This document shows positions 36,053 through 46,966 of a stretch of 64,000 nt of DNA, piece by piece. Origin of the DNA: JAQBQB01 sp963757185 (GTDB lineage: Bacteria; Gemmatimonadota; Gemmatimonadetes; Gemmatimonadales; Gemmatimonadaceae); the NCBI GenBank assembly GCA_963757185.1, contig CAVWQI010000002.1, positions 124,001-188,000 of the forward strand, in the 5' to 3' direction. Every line of letters begins with the position of its first letter. Within the stretch, counting starts at the first letter, position 1. Both the position numbers and the translations under genes were made by a program. Under the pieces are notes generated by a model. It was given only the letters and a program-made list of their open reading frames with translations. It was not told where the DNA came from and searched no databases.

Positions 36053-36507
36053 GCGCGGCCGGCCGTCTTCGTCTGGGCCGCCTTGTAGCCTGGTGTCCCG
36101 CGATACTTCTCCGGCGCGTTTTCATAGCGAGACGCGCACTTCGCGAGGAGCTCCGTCGCGTGGAAGGTGCCGTCGGTTCCCATGCGGCCCCCCACGACGA
36201 CGTCGACGCTGTCCGTAAACGTGTCCGGGGCGATGCCGCGGTAGACGACCGGAATGGTCTGGCTGCCGTCCGTCACGCTAAATGCGTACTCCTTTCCACC
36301 GGCCGCGCGCTGCACCGAGCCGGGGACGACGCGAGCGCCGACCTTCACGCCAACATCGGTGAACGTCGGATCGGCCTTGAGTTTGGCGGACAGCTCGCTG
36401 GGCGTCAGATAGTAGACGCCGGTCGAACGAATCGAGCTGGCCATCAGATAGCCGGCGGTGGCGAGGACGATCGCGCCGCCGATCATGAATTTCGTGCGTG
36501 GCTTCAT
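36049..36507 (-). CDS. ccmE: Haem chaperone CcmE, CxxxY variant
   Basis: Periplasmic membrane-anchored chaperone that carries haem covalently during cytochrome c assembly; 152 aa. One N-terminal membrane helix (about 8-24) and an OB-fold domain. The haem-attachment motif is HATELLAKCASRY, so the usual attachment histidine is replaced by C124 followed by Y128 (CxxxY). This variant is known from Desulfovibrio-type and archaeal systems. The ATG at 36507 gives a normal basic N-terminus. It is the first gene of the ccm operon here. Confidence 0.95.
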   Translation of the reverse strand: MKPRTKFMIGGAIVLATAGYLMASSIRSTGVYYLTPSELSAKLKADPTFTDVGVKVGARVVPGSVQRAAGGKEYAFSVTDGSQTIPVVYRGIAPDTFTDSVDVVVGGRMGTDGTFHATELLAKCASRYENAPEKYRGTPGYKAAQTKTAGRA

Positions 36508-36549
36508 CGTGATTGCATCCCTGCCGAGGCCTTCAATATAGCCGCCGGG

Positions 36550-36864
36550 TCACGGCTTGGTTTGGTGCAACAGGACACCGGCCGCGGCCATGCCGACGCC
36601 GTCCCACGTCAGATCCTTGAGGCTCGGATCGCCACCGGAAAAGCGGTCATAGACCTCTTTCCCGATGCTCACCCCTGCCGCGACGCCGATCGCGGTGTTC
36701 AGCGCCGGCGTTCGGTGCATGCCCGTGAGACGCAAAGCGCTGAAGGTCCCGCTCTCCACGAACGCCGCCATGAAGAAGTGCTTGGCTTTGTCGGGACCGA
36801 ACCACCGATCGCCTGCCTGAGTTGGACTCAGGTGCAGCGTGAACACGAGAAGCAGACCGTGCAT
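36550..36864 (-). CDS. YfiM-like (DUF2279) small envelope protein
   Basis: A 104-aa protein with a short hydrophobic N-terminus (a possible signal), then the family block DRWFGPDKAKHFFMAAFVESG, a glycine/alanine-rich helix and GKEVYDRFSGG followed by SLKDLTWDGVGMAAAG. Members are small periplasmic or lipoprotein-like proteins of unknown function. It lies three bases after glpK on the same strand and 42 bases before ccmE. Confidence 0.75.
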   Translation of the reverse strand: MHGLLLVFTLHLSPTQAGDRWFGPDKAKHFFMAAFVESGTFSALRLTGMHRTPALNTAIGVAAGVSIGKEVYDRFSGGDPSLKDLTWDGVGMAAAGVLLHQTKP

Positions 36865-36867
36865 GGT

Positions 36868-38373
36868 TCAGTATCCCCCTCCCGCTTCCGCGGTTCCGGC
36901 GTCGTCGTGCGCCCAGGCGATCGCGGTTCGGACGGCTCGCTCCCATCCGCGCATTCGTTGATTCCGCTCGTCGCGCGACATTCGCGGTGTGAACGTCGTG
37001 AAGCGTCGCGTCGCGAGAAATTCGTCCACGCTTTTCCAAACGCCCGCCGCGATGCCGGCCAGGCCTGCGGCCCCGAGCGCCGTCGTCTCAACCATGTCCG
37101 GCCGCTCGACGGGAACGCCGAGGACGTCCGCCTGAAACTGCATCAGCCAGTCGTTCATCGTCGCGCCGCCATCGACACGTAGCCGCGAAAAATCAGCTCC
37201 GCTCGCGTGGTGCATCTCGCCAAGGACCTCCGCGGTGCCGTAGGCCATCGCCTCGAGCGCGGCGCGCGTAAGGTGCGCGCGAGTCGTACCTCGCGTGAGC
37301 CCCACGATCGTGCCCCGCGCCTCGGACTCCCAGTGCGGCGCGCCCAGCCCGGTGAGCGCGGGCACGAAGTACACGCCCTCGGTCGAGCCGACGGACCTCG
37401 CCAGCGCCTCGGTCTCGCGCGCGTCACGGATGATTCCAAGCCCATCCCGTAACCATTGAATGGCGGCACCGGCGATGAAGATCGCCGCCTCGAGCGCGTA
37501 CACCGGGCCGCCGCGCGCATCGCAGGCGATCGTGGTCAACAACCCTCCGCGACCGCCCTCCGGACGCTCCGTGCCCGCGTTGAGCAGAAGGAACGCGCCG
37601 GTGCCATACGTGTTCTTGCCGCTGCCGCGTTCGGTGCAACCCTGCCCGAACAGCGCCGCCTGCTGATCTCCGGCCACGCCGAGGATGGGAGCGTCGAACC
37701 CGAGGACGTCGCGCATCGCGACGCCGAAGTCGCCCGACGACGGACGCACCTCGGGCAGCGTCTCCTTGGGCACGCCGAAGATCGCGCACAGGTCGTCGCT
37801 CCACGACCGCGCATCTATGTCGTACAGCATCGTCCTCGAGGCGTTCGTCGGATCCGTCGCATGGACGGCGCCACCGGTGAGTCGCGACACGAGCCATGTG
37901 TCGATCGTGCCGACCGCGAGATCGCCCAGGCGATAGCGGTCGAGGAGGCGCTCGTGGTCCAGCAGCCACTCGATTTTCGTCGCCGAGAAGTACGGGTCGG
38001 GCACGAGCCCGGTGTGCTTCGCGATCCACTCCGCGCGCGGCGCGAGCTCTCGGCAGCGCGCCGCGGTTCGCCGATCTTGCCACACGATCGCCCGATGCAC
38101 CGGCCGACCCGAGTCGCGCTCCCAGATGACGACGGTCTCGCGCTGATTCGTGATGCCCACCGCATCTGGCCGAACCGAGGCAGCGTCGACGGCGTCACGC
38201 GCCGCCGACTTGACGCATTCGAGGATCTCGTTCGCGTCGTGCTCGACGTGACCGGCAGCCGGGAAATACTGCGGGACTTCGCGATAGCCGCGCCCGGCAA
38301 CCTTGCCGTCAGCGCCGATCACGAGGCACGTGACGCCTGTGGTGCCAGCATCGACGGCGAGGACGTGCTTCAC
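36868..38373 (-). CDS. glpK: Glycerol kinase
   Basis: Phosphorylates glycerol to glycerol-3-phosphate; 501 aa, normal length. N-terminal phosphate-binding motif DAGTTGVTCLV, the conserved GITNQRET, and FGQGCTERGSGKNTYGTGAF are family signatures. It starts with GTG at 38373, overlapping the mtnA stop by four bases. No glpF or glpD is adjacent. Its coupling to the methionine-salvage enzyme mtnA is unusual but could be incidental. Confidence 0.96.
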   Translation of the reverse strand: MKHVLAVDAGTTGVTCLVIGADGKVAGRGYREVPQYFPAAGHVEHDANEILECVKSAARDAVDAASVRPDAVGITNQRETVVIWERDSGRPVHRAIVWQDRRTAARCRELAPRAEWIAKHTGLVPDPYFSATKIEWLLDHERLLDRYRLGDLAVGTIDTWLVSRLTGGAVHATDPTNASRTMLYDIDARSWSDDLCAIFGVPKETLPEVRPSSGDFGVAMRDVLGFDAPILGVAGDQQAALFGQGCTERGSGKNTYGTGAFLLLNAGTERPEGGRGGLLTTIACDARGGPVYALEAAIFIAGAAIQWLRDGLGIIRDARETEALARSVGSTEGVYFVPALTGLGAPHWESEARGTIVGLTRGTTRAHLTRAALEAMAYGTAEVLGEMHHASGADFSRLRVDGGATMNDWLMQFQADVLGVPVERPDMVETTALGAAGLAGIAAGVWKSVDEFLATRRFTTFTPRMSRDERNQRMRGWERAVRTAIAWAHDDAGTAEAGGGY

Positions 38374-39398
38374 GCCGCGCGCTCCGAGAAATCGTACGGC
38401 GGCCGGTGGATCCCGCGGTCGCTCACGATCGCCGAGATGAGCTCAGCGGGCGTGACGTCGAACGCCGGGTTGTAGACGGGTACGTTCGCCGGCGCCGTTT
38501 GCGCTCCGAGCACACGCCGTAGTTCGTCGGCGGACCGTTGCTCGATGAGGATCTCGTCGCCGCGCGGCGTCGCGGGGTCGAAGGTGCTCGTCGGCGCCGC
38601 GACGTAGAACGGCACCGAGTGGCGGCACGCGGCGATGGCGAGCGGATACGTGCCCACTTTGTTGGCGACGTCGCCGTTCGTCGCGATGCGGTCCGCGCCG
38701 ACGATGCAGAGGTCCACCTCGCCGTCGCGGAGCAACGACGCCGCCGCGCCATCGGCGAGTACCGTCACGGGAATGCCGGCACGCTGGAGTTCCCAAGCCG
38801 TCAGCCGGCTCCCCTGAAGCAAAGGGCGCGTCTCGTCGGCGTAGACCTCGACGCGCTTTCCCGATTCGACCGCGACATACACCGCGGCGAGCGCCGTGCC
38901 GATCCCGCCGGTCGCGAGCGCTCCAGTGTTGCAGTGCGTGAGGACGCGGGCGCCGTCGGCGATGAGAGTCGCGCCGTGCTCGCCGATGCGCCGGCACATG
39001 GCGCGATCTTCTTCCAGGATTTTCGTGGCTTCGTCGCGCAGCGCTCTCCGCATCCGGGCCGCGTCGTCGCGATGCCGCAGGCCGGCCTCCATTGCGCGAT
39101 CCAGCGCCCGAGCCAGGTTCACGGCTGTGGGACGCGTACCACGAAGGCGTCGGTCGGTGTCGGCAAGAACGATGGCCAGGTTGCCGCGCGACCCTGCTGG
39201 AATCGACAGCGCCAACCCCATTGCCGCCGCGATGCCGATCGCCGGGGCGCCGCGCACCGCCAGCGTGTTGATCGCCTCGCAGACTTCGTCCACCGACCGC
39301 AGCACGCGGTACACTTCGCGCTCCGGAAGAAGGCGCTGGTCGAGGATGCGAACGCCGTCGCCGTCGTCCGACCACGTCACGGCCTGGATCGGTTGCAT
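38370..39398 (-). CDS. mtnA: S-methyl-5-thioribose-1-phosphate isomerase
   Basis: Isomerase of the methionine salvage pathway, converting methylthioribose-1-phosphate to the ribulose form; 342 aa, normal length. The catalytic cysteine is C156 in THCNTGALATGG and the catalytic aspartate D236 in CIVGADRIATNGD. The substrate-binding RGAPAIGIAAAMG segment is at residues 49-61. The ATG at 39398 starts the family-typical region, though the frame is open further upstream antisense to another gene. It is divergent from the enoyl-CoA hydratase gene across 60 bases. Confidence 0.96.
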   Translation of the reverse strand: MQPIQAVTWSDDGDGVRILDQRLLPEREVYRVLRSVDEVCEAINTLAVRGAPAIGIAAAMGLALSIPAGSRGNLAIVLADTDRRLRGTRPTAVNLARALDRAMEAGLRHRDDAARMRRALRDEATKILEEDRAMCRRIGEHGATLIADGARVLTHCNTGALATGGIGTALAAVYVAVESGKRVEVYADETRPLLQGSRLTAWELQRAGIPVTVLADGAAASLLRDGEVDLCIVGADRIATNGDVANKVGTYPLAIAACRHSVPFYVAAPTSTFDPATPRGDEILIEQRSADELRRVLGAQTAPANVPVYNPAFDVTPAELISAIVSDRGIHRPPYDFSERAA

Positions 39399-39458
39399 GG
39401 TCCAAAAACGTAGGTTCGTCCTGCGGCCGGCGTAACGGGTTTCCCTTAGATTCCGCTC

Positions 39459-40238
39459 ATGTCTTACGAGACGATCACGCTCAACGTCGCCGACCGGATC
39501 GCGACGGTCACGGTCAACCGGCCGGACAAGCTCAACGCGCTGAACAACCAGGTCATCGCGGAACTGGGCGAGATGATCGACTCGCTGCGGGCGGATCGCG
39601 ACGTAGGCGGAATCGTTCTCACCGGCGCGGGGCGCGCGTTCGTTGCCGGCGCCGACATCTCCGAGCTGGAGCAGGTCGCCGGCGATTCGGCCGAGGCGCT
39701 CGCCAAGCGCGGACAGTCGGTATTCCGCCGGTTCGAGACATCCCCCAAGCCGACGATCGCCGCGGTGAACGGGTTCGCGCTCGGCGGCGGGTGCGAGCTG
39801 GCGATGGCGTGCCACGTCCGCATCGCGTCGGAGAACGCGAAATTCGGACAGCCCGAGGTGAAGCTCGGGCTCATTCCCGGCTACGGCGGCACACAGCGGC
39901 TTCCGCGCCTCGTCGGGAAAGGGCGTGCGCTGCAACTGTTGCTCACCGGCGAGATGATCGACGCTCAAGAGGCATTTCGGATCGGCCTCGTGAACCGCGT
40001 CGTCGCCGCGAATGAATTGCTTGCAGCGGCGAATGCGATGATGCGGGCGATGCTGGCCAACGCGCCGCTCGCGCTCGCTGCGTGCGTAACCGCGGTCAAC
40101 GACGGCGCGGACGCCGCGCTCGACACGGCGCTCGCGCTCGAGGCGTCGGCGTTCGGCCGCCTTGGCGCGACGGACGACAAGCGCGAGGGGACGCGCGCGT
40201 TCCTCGAGAAGCGGGCCGCGACGTTCACCGGCGCGTGA
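39459..40238 (+). CDS. Enoyl-CoA hydratase
   Basis: Crotonase-family enzyme (259 aa) that hydrates trans-2-enoyl-CoA, as in beta-oxidation. Both catalytic glutamates are in place, E113 in GGGCELAMACH and E133 in GQPEVKLGLIPGYGG, 20 residues apart as in rat crotonase. The oxyanion-hole glycines (AGADIS; ALGGGCE) are also present. Its stop overlaps the recF start by four bases, so recF would be translated behind it. Which pathway it serves cannot be told from the neighbours. Confidence 0.94.
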   Translation: MSYETITLNVADRIATVTVNRPDKLNALNNQVIAELGEMIDSLRADRDVGGIVLTGAGRAFVAGADISELEQVAGDSAEALAKRGQSVFRRFETSPKPTIAAVNGFALGGGCELAMACHVRIASENAKFGQPEVKLGLIPGYGGTQRLPRLVGKGRALQLLLTGEMIDAQEAFRIGLVNRVVAANELLAAANAMMRAMLANAPLALAACVTAVNDGADAALDTALALEASAFGRLGATDDKREGTRAFLEKRAATFTGA

Positions 40239-41372
40239 GCGCCGGGGCGGCTCGACTAGCGCGCCTCGTCGTTCGCGACTTTCGGAACCTCGAGCATGTG
40301 GACCTCGCTCCGCCGGCCGCGGGTTGGGTCGTCGTCGGCGAGAACGGCCAGGGCAAGACGAATCTGCTCGAGGCGATTCACTACCTGCAGCTCCTGCGCT
40401 CGTCGCGCGGTGCGCGCGACGCGGATCTCGTCCGCTTTGGAGCGGAGGCGTTCCACGTCGCGGCGCAGGTCGACACCGGCGGAGCGTGTCACGAGATCTC
40501 CGTCGGCTTCGAGCGCGCCGGGCACCGAAAGCGCGCGCGCGTCGACGGCGCCGTGCCCGAGCGGCTGAGCGACGCGCTCGGCGCGCTGCCATCGGTGATG
40601 TTCGCGCCGGACGACGTCTCGCTCGTCACGGGTTCGCCCGCCGAGCGACGGCGCTTTCTCGACGTGGTGCTGGCGGTGACAGATCACTCGTATCTCGTCG
40701 CCCTCCAGCAGTACCGCGCGGCGCTCGCTGCGCCGGAACGCCGCGCTGCGCTCTGCCGCGGTGAACGGCGGAGCCGACGCCGTCGCGGTCTGGGAGCCGG
40801 CGCTCGCGCAGTACGGCGCGGCCCTTTGGCGCGAGCGGCGCGCCTGGGTGGTGTCGATGGAAGACAGGCTCGAGACACTCTGTCGCGAGATCGGCGAGGG
40901 CGCCCGCGTTCGGATGCGCTATGCGAGCACGCTCGCCGCGGCGGACGATCCCCGTTCCGCGCTCGCGCGGGCGCTCGAGGAGAAGCGAGCCTCCGACCTG
41001 CGGCGCGGCCTCACGCACGTCGGCCCGCATCGCGACGATCTCGTGGTGACGCTCGACGGGCGCGACTTGCGCGTGTTCGGGTCCGCCGGGCAGCAGCGTA
41101 CGGCGGCGATCGCGCTGCGGATGCTCGAGGCGGCCACGGTAACGGATCGCCGCGGGCTCGCACCGATGTTCCTCCTCGACGACCCGTTCGCCGAGCTCGA
41201 CGCGCGGCGGTCGGCCCGGATCCTGTCGTTGCTGGAGCGCGAAGGCATGGGGGGGGGCATGGGGCAGACGGTGCTCGCGGTGCCGCGCGAGAGCGACATT
41301 CCGAGGGAGCTCACAGGACTCGAGCGCTTTCGAATCGAGGCCGGCATAGTGACGCCCGCCAATGCGGCATGA
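40235..41372 (+). CDS. recF: DNA replication/repair protein RecF, split by a frameshift
   Basis: SMC-like ATPase that helps load RecA at gaps. The N-terminal part (GTG at 40235) has Walker A GENGQGKTN; the C-terminal part has LLDDPFAELD (Walker B) and the SAGQQRT signature. The two parts are in different frames: reading runs through QQYRAALA, and at about 40730 one base must be skipped to continue RRNAALRS and then DAVAVWEPALA. With that single correction the protein is about 378 aa, the normal length. Nothing resembling a programmed slippery site is evident. Because gyrB nearby also needs corrections, a consensus error is more likely than gene loss. Confidence 0.88.
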
Positions 41373-41387
41373 GATGGAGTTGAGCTC

Positions 41388-41732
41388 ATGAGGGGCCGTG
41401 GCGACCGCGGCGACGGAAAGAAGAAGCGCCCCGAGACGGTCGGCTCGATCATCGCAGGCGTGCTCGGCGATCGCGGACTTGCCGATCGCGTGAAGCAGGC
41501 GGCGATCATTCCGGAGTGGGCGTCGCTGGTTGGCGCACAGATCGCCAAGGTGACGACGCCCGAGTCGATCACGGCGAACGGGACGCTTTTTGTGAGCGTA
41601 ACGACGAACGCGTGGATGAACGAGCTTTCGTTGCTGGAGCCGGAGCTGTTGCGGTCGCTGAACGCGAAAGGCGACCGTGCCCCGGTGCGGCGGATTCGCT
41701 GGATGTTGGGCCCGGTTGGAAAGGCTCGATAA
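41388..41732 (+). CDS. dciA: DciA family protein (DUF721)
   Basis: A 114-aa protein of the DUF721/DciA family, the ancestral loader or recruiter of the replicative helicase DnaB. The conserved block is IIPEWASLVGAQIAKVTTPESITANGTLFVSVTTNAWMNELSLLEPELL (residues 40-88). Position between recF and gyrB is the classical one in many bacteria. It ends with a tryptophan-containing strand (RIRWMLGPV). Confidence 0.88.
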   Translation: MRGRGDRGDGKKKRPETVGSIIAGVLGDRGLADRVKQAAIIPEWASLVGAQIAKVTTPESITANGTLFVSVTTNAWMNELSLLEPELLRSLNAKGDRAPVRRIRWMLGPVGKAR

Positions 41733-41770
41733 CGCGTTGCGAATCAAAAGGTTGGCCGATCCGAAGCCCG

Positions 41771-41799
41771 TTGCGCGCGACAGTGTTTAGAGCTATTTT
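41771..41799 (+). promoter_or_regulatory. Possible gyrB promoter
   Basis: In the 129-base gap between dciA and gyrB the sequence TTGCGC (41771-41776), a 17-base spacer and TATTTT (41794-41799) form a moderate sigma-70-like match, followed by an unusually T-rich stretch. Initiation would lie about 55 bases before the gyrB start. Assignment is by sequence alone. Confidence 0.3.
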
Positions 41800-41861
41800 T
41801 TACAGGTTGGATCGGGTTGTGTTTTCGGTATTTGTACGGGGCGTTTTCTTCCAGGGGAATC

Positions 41862-43810
<1,949 letters not shown>

Positions 43811-43836
43811 CGTCGTAGGTTCCCTCACGAAGAACG

Positions 43837-43867
43837 ACGGGCCCGTCCAGCGACGGGCCCGTTTTTT
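43837..43867 (+). terminator. Rho-independent terminator after gyrB
   Basis: Perfect 9-base GC-rich arms (43837-43845 and 43854-43862, core cgggcccg), an 8-base loop, and a run of six T at 43862-43867. It begins 26 bases after the gyrB stop. This is the only textbook intrinsic terminator noticed in the window. Confidence 0.93.
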
Positions 43868-43981
43868 GTTCCTTACGGGAGATCGCTGGCGCAGCCGTGA
43901 TCGCATGCTGTGGCCCTTCGTCCACTGTGTACAGAGCGTGTCCGCGGGCGAGTCTGCACCGGTCAAAAACCGTTGCCGCCT

Positions 43982-45949
43982 ATGCTGGTTCAAATTGCGC
44001 TCGCTCTGCAACTGAAAGCCGACCCGTCGCTGCAACCGCGACTCGAGGGCGTCCCGGTCGCCTCGAATGCGATCACCGACGCCGCCGGCTACGCCGTGCT
44101 CAACTTTCTCACGTCCTGGCGCACCGCGTGGCTAGGCAGCGTCGACTGGCGCGGGTCGAGCAGCACCGACTCTCGCTTGCGCGACGACCACTGCCACTGG
44201 GATGGCAGCTACAGCGCGGGGGGAGGCCGAGGCTATTTTCGTCCGCCGACGCTGATCCACCGCGGCAGCCGGCGGTCGATGTGCCCCGACTGGTTCCCCG
44301 CCGACGAGCAAACACCCGAGGACGAGCGCGTCTTGCGCGACGCCTCGCTCACGCCCGAGTGGCGCGACCGCGTACACTCGACGCGCGCCTCGCTTCTCGA
44401 CTCGCTGGCGACGCTCGCCAGCCTCAAGCCGGGCGACGCGTGGATCACGGGAGAACGTGTGCGCTTTCTCGTCGATCAGGGGCAGTTGAAAGAGGCGCTC
44501 GAGATCGCCCAGAGCTGCACCGCCGACCGCGTGTGGTGCGACCAGCTCACGGGATTCGCGTACAACGCCGCCGGCGACTACGCTCGCGCCGACTCCGCCT
44601 ACGACGCCGCCTCCGCCGCGATGACGCCGGAACGCCGCTGCAAGTGGAACAGCGTACAGCTGCTGCTCGACGACGACGGACAGTCCGCGTACGACCACAT
44701 GAGCTGCGACGATCGCGTGAAAGCCAACCAGCGGTTCTGGTGGCTCACCACGCCGCTCTTCTCCGACTCGACGCCCGACCGACGGAGCGAGGATTTCACG
44801 CGCAAGGTGCTCATCCAACTGCACTCGGCACTTCCGTGGGACGAGCGCTTCGACTGGCGCGACCGCTTCGGCGGCGACGCGCTCTCCGAGATGCTCATGC
44901 GCTACGGATGGCCGGCGTACTCGGCGTACGGCGGCGCGCAGGAGGAAGCGAGCCACGCCGGCTGGATGGGATTCTACGACAGCACGCGCACGGCGACCGC
45001 GGAGTATCCGATGGATCGCCTGCACCTCGTGCCGGCGTGGAAGGCGTTCGGCGACCCGTTCCACGCGGGAGCCGACGCGTGGCAGATCAACATGCCGGCC
45101 CTGAGCCCTGACGAGGAGCCGGCGAAGCAATGGTGGCCCACCGAGCACTACGCGAGAGGGGCGGGCGGCATCGTTCAGCTCTCCGACCAGACGGTGATGC
45201 TGCGCCGCGACTCTGACATTCTTCTGGCGACGGCGTCGGGGCTGCGGTCCGCCGGGAAGGAGCTGCACGCCGACACCGCGGCCGCGGTACTCATTCGCAC
45301 GACGAGCCCAAGCGACGTCGAGCGCCTGAAGCACCAGACATTCAAGAACGCCAATGCCATCGTGGTCACGGCGAACATTTCGCCGAAGCCGGCCATCTTC
45401 GGAACGGAGCTTCCCGCGCCGCATGGAGAGCTCTCGGCCCGAACGCGGTTCGGCATCGTTCCCCCCGCGCCGCTCGCGACGCTTCGTCCGGGCGAGGCCG
45501 CGATCTCGGATCCCGTCCTGATCTCGGCCGACGACGATGCGCCGCCGGGCCCTGACCGCGCGCTCCAGCAGATGCTGGGCTCCACGCGCGTGCACGGCGC
45601 CAAGGTGGGCGTGTACTGGGAGACGTACGGCTACGCCGCCGGCGACTCCGTGGACGTGGCCGTGATCATCTCACGACACGAGCCGATCAGCAAAGTGCGC
45701 CGCATCGGCATGTTTCTCCGCCTCGCGCACGACCTCAACGGACAGGTCGCGGTGCGATGGGGCGAGCCGACGCCGGGACACAGCTCGTGGACCGTTCCGG
45801 GCGTAGTGCCGATTCAGGCACGCAGCATTCGCCTAGACCTGTCGCGCATCGAGCCGGGTCACTACACGGTGCAAGTTCTCGTCGGCAAGCACGGCAGCAC
45901 CACTCCGGCTTTGATCTCGAGCCGCGATTTCGTCTTCGAGGGCACGTAG
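43982..45949 (+). CDS. Large protein of unknown function, probably exported
   Basis: About 655 aa from the ATG at 43982 (an in-frame GTG at 43910 would add 24 residues; neither has a clear ribosome-binding site). The start at 43982 begins with a weakly hydrophobic segment (MLVQIALALQLKA). Residues about 135-210 look like TPR-type helices (LKEALEIAQSC, GDYARADSAYDAAS). The middle has ALSEMLMRYGWPAYS, reminiscent of the GWxTD-type proteins common in related soil bacteria, and the C-terminal part is beta-rich (VGVYWETYGYAAGDSVDVAV). Family not established; function unknown. Confidence 0.65.
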   Translation: MLVQIALALQLKADPSLQPRLEGVPVASNAITDAAGYAVLNFLTSWRTAWLGSVDWRGSSSTDSRLRDDHCHWDGSYSAGGGRGYFRPPTLIHRGSRRSMCPDWFPADEQTPEDERVLRDASLTPEWRDRVHSTRASLLDSLATLASLKPGDAWITGERVRFLVDQGQLKEALEIAQSCTADRVWCDQLTGFAYNAAGDYARADSAYDAASAAMTPERRCKWNSVQLLLDDDGQSAYDHMSCDDRVKANQRFWWLTTPLFSDSTPDRRSEDFTRKVLIQLHSALPWDERFDWRDRFGGDALSEMLMRYGWPAYSAYGGAQEEASHAGWMGFYDSTRTATAEYPMDRLHLVPAWKAFGDPFHAGADAWQINMPALSPDEEPAKQWWPTEHYARGAGGIVQLSDQTVMLRRDSDILLATASGLRSAGKELHADTAAAVLIRTTSPSDVERLKHQTFKNANAIVVTANISPKPAIFGTELPAPHGELSARTRFGIVPPAPLATLRPGEAAISDPVLISADDDAPPGPDRALQQMLGSTRVHGAKVGVYWETYGYAAGDSVDVAVIISRHEPISKVRRIGMFLRLAHDLNGQVAVRWGEPTPGHSSWTVPGVVPIQARSIRLDLSRIEPGHYTVQVLVGKHGSTTPALISSRDFVFEGT

Positions 45950-45971
45950 TAGCGCCAGGCGAGGATCTACG

Positions 45972-46178
45972 ACCGGTACTGCAACGATTTCGGTACTGCA
46001 ACGATTTCGCGGAATCAGCGGAAATCCGCGGAGTACCACGCACTGCGAAACCGCAAGGAATTCTTGAACGACCTCGGGCGCCGAACGGTGGGCTCCCGAG
46101 GTCGTTCATTCAAGGGCGCTTTCGCCCTTGTCGTACTCCGCGAAATCAGCGGGCTCCGCGAAATCGTTGCAGTACCAA
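45972..46178. repeat. Foldback (MITE-like) intergenic element B
   Basis: About 205 bases. Left arm starts with two copies of ggtactgcaacga (45974 and about 45991) and continues with atttcgcgga and ccgcggagtac. The right arm (about 46132-46178) is the inverted copy, ending tcgttgcagtacc. An inner inverted pair, tgaacgacctcggg (46065-46078) and cccgaggtcgttca (46095-46108), forms a second hairpin. The inner core is shared with element A at 18655-18807. No open frame of its own. Confidence 0.78.
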
Positions 46179-46216
46179 TTCGTGGATGCCCGAGAGCGCG
46201 CGCAATTCCAAGGGAT

Positions 46217-46807
46217 CTAGTTGTTGAAGTTGATGACGCCCGTGCCGCAGCCCACGCCCTGAATCCAGATGTTCTGCACGCCCGGCACGTCATCCGCGAG
46301 ATCGTGGTCGGCGACGAACATGTTCGCGTGGAACGACGCCTCGTCACCGTCACCCGCTCGATAAAAATCGGCGCGCGCGACGAAGACACCTTCGCCCGTC
46401 GTCGCGGTCTTGCCTTGCTCGCCGACGACGCCGCCGCACTTGAACCCTGAAGAGGCGAGCAACTGGACCGTATCCCAGTGCGTGCCCTGACCCGCGGCAC
46501 ATCCGGCGAGGGGGGTCGACGCGAAGTCCACCAAACAGCTGAATCCTCCGTTCCCGTGACCGCTGGTCTCGGAAGGGATCGTGTTGTTTCCCGACAACGG
46601 ATCGAACGACCCGCCGCCGGTGAGGTGGACGACTTCCCCGGCCGCAGTGACGATCGTGCCGTTGAACCCGAACCCATTTCTCCCGTGCGACCGTTCCACG
46701 GAGTAGTTCGGGGCCTGCGGATCGCGCGGTCCGGTGTGCGAATCGCTGCAGCCGAACGAAATGAGACCAGTGAGGAGTACCGCTAACGACTGAACAACCT
46801 GCTTCAT
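46217..46807 (-). CDS. Putative lipoprotein of unknown function
   Basis: A 196-aa protein with a lipoprotein signal (VQSLAVLLTGLISFGC, cysteine at residue 20). The mature part is glycine-rich and beta-like, with four more cysteines (SCLVDF, AGCAAG, FKCGG, VGCGTG) that could form disulfides. No family recognised. It is divergent from the beta-barrel-like gene, sharing a 159-base control region. It ends near element B. Confidence 0.6.
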   Translation of the reverse strand: MKQVVQSLAVLLTGLISFGCSDSHTGPRDPQAPNYSVERSHGRNGFGFNGTIVTAAGEVVHLTGGGSFDPLSGNNTIPSETSGHGNGGFSCLVDFASTPLAGCAAGQGTHWDTVQLLASSGFKCGGVVGEQGKTATTGEGVFVARADFYRAGDGDEASFHANMFVADHDLADDVPGVQNIWIQGVGCGTGVINFNN

Positions 46808-46966
46808 GACGACTCCGTGAGTGATCGGTTTGCCGCGCGCAATCGTTCGCGGCGGTATCGATCAAACGGAATCGCCGGGTGAATGCGGTCGCCCGTTTGC
46901 CGCACCGGTGACGCCGCGCTTCGACCCGCGGTTAGGCCCCTCGGACACCTCAACGAGGGCACCGAG

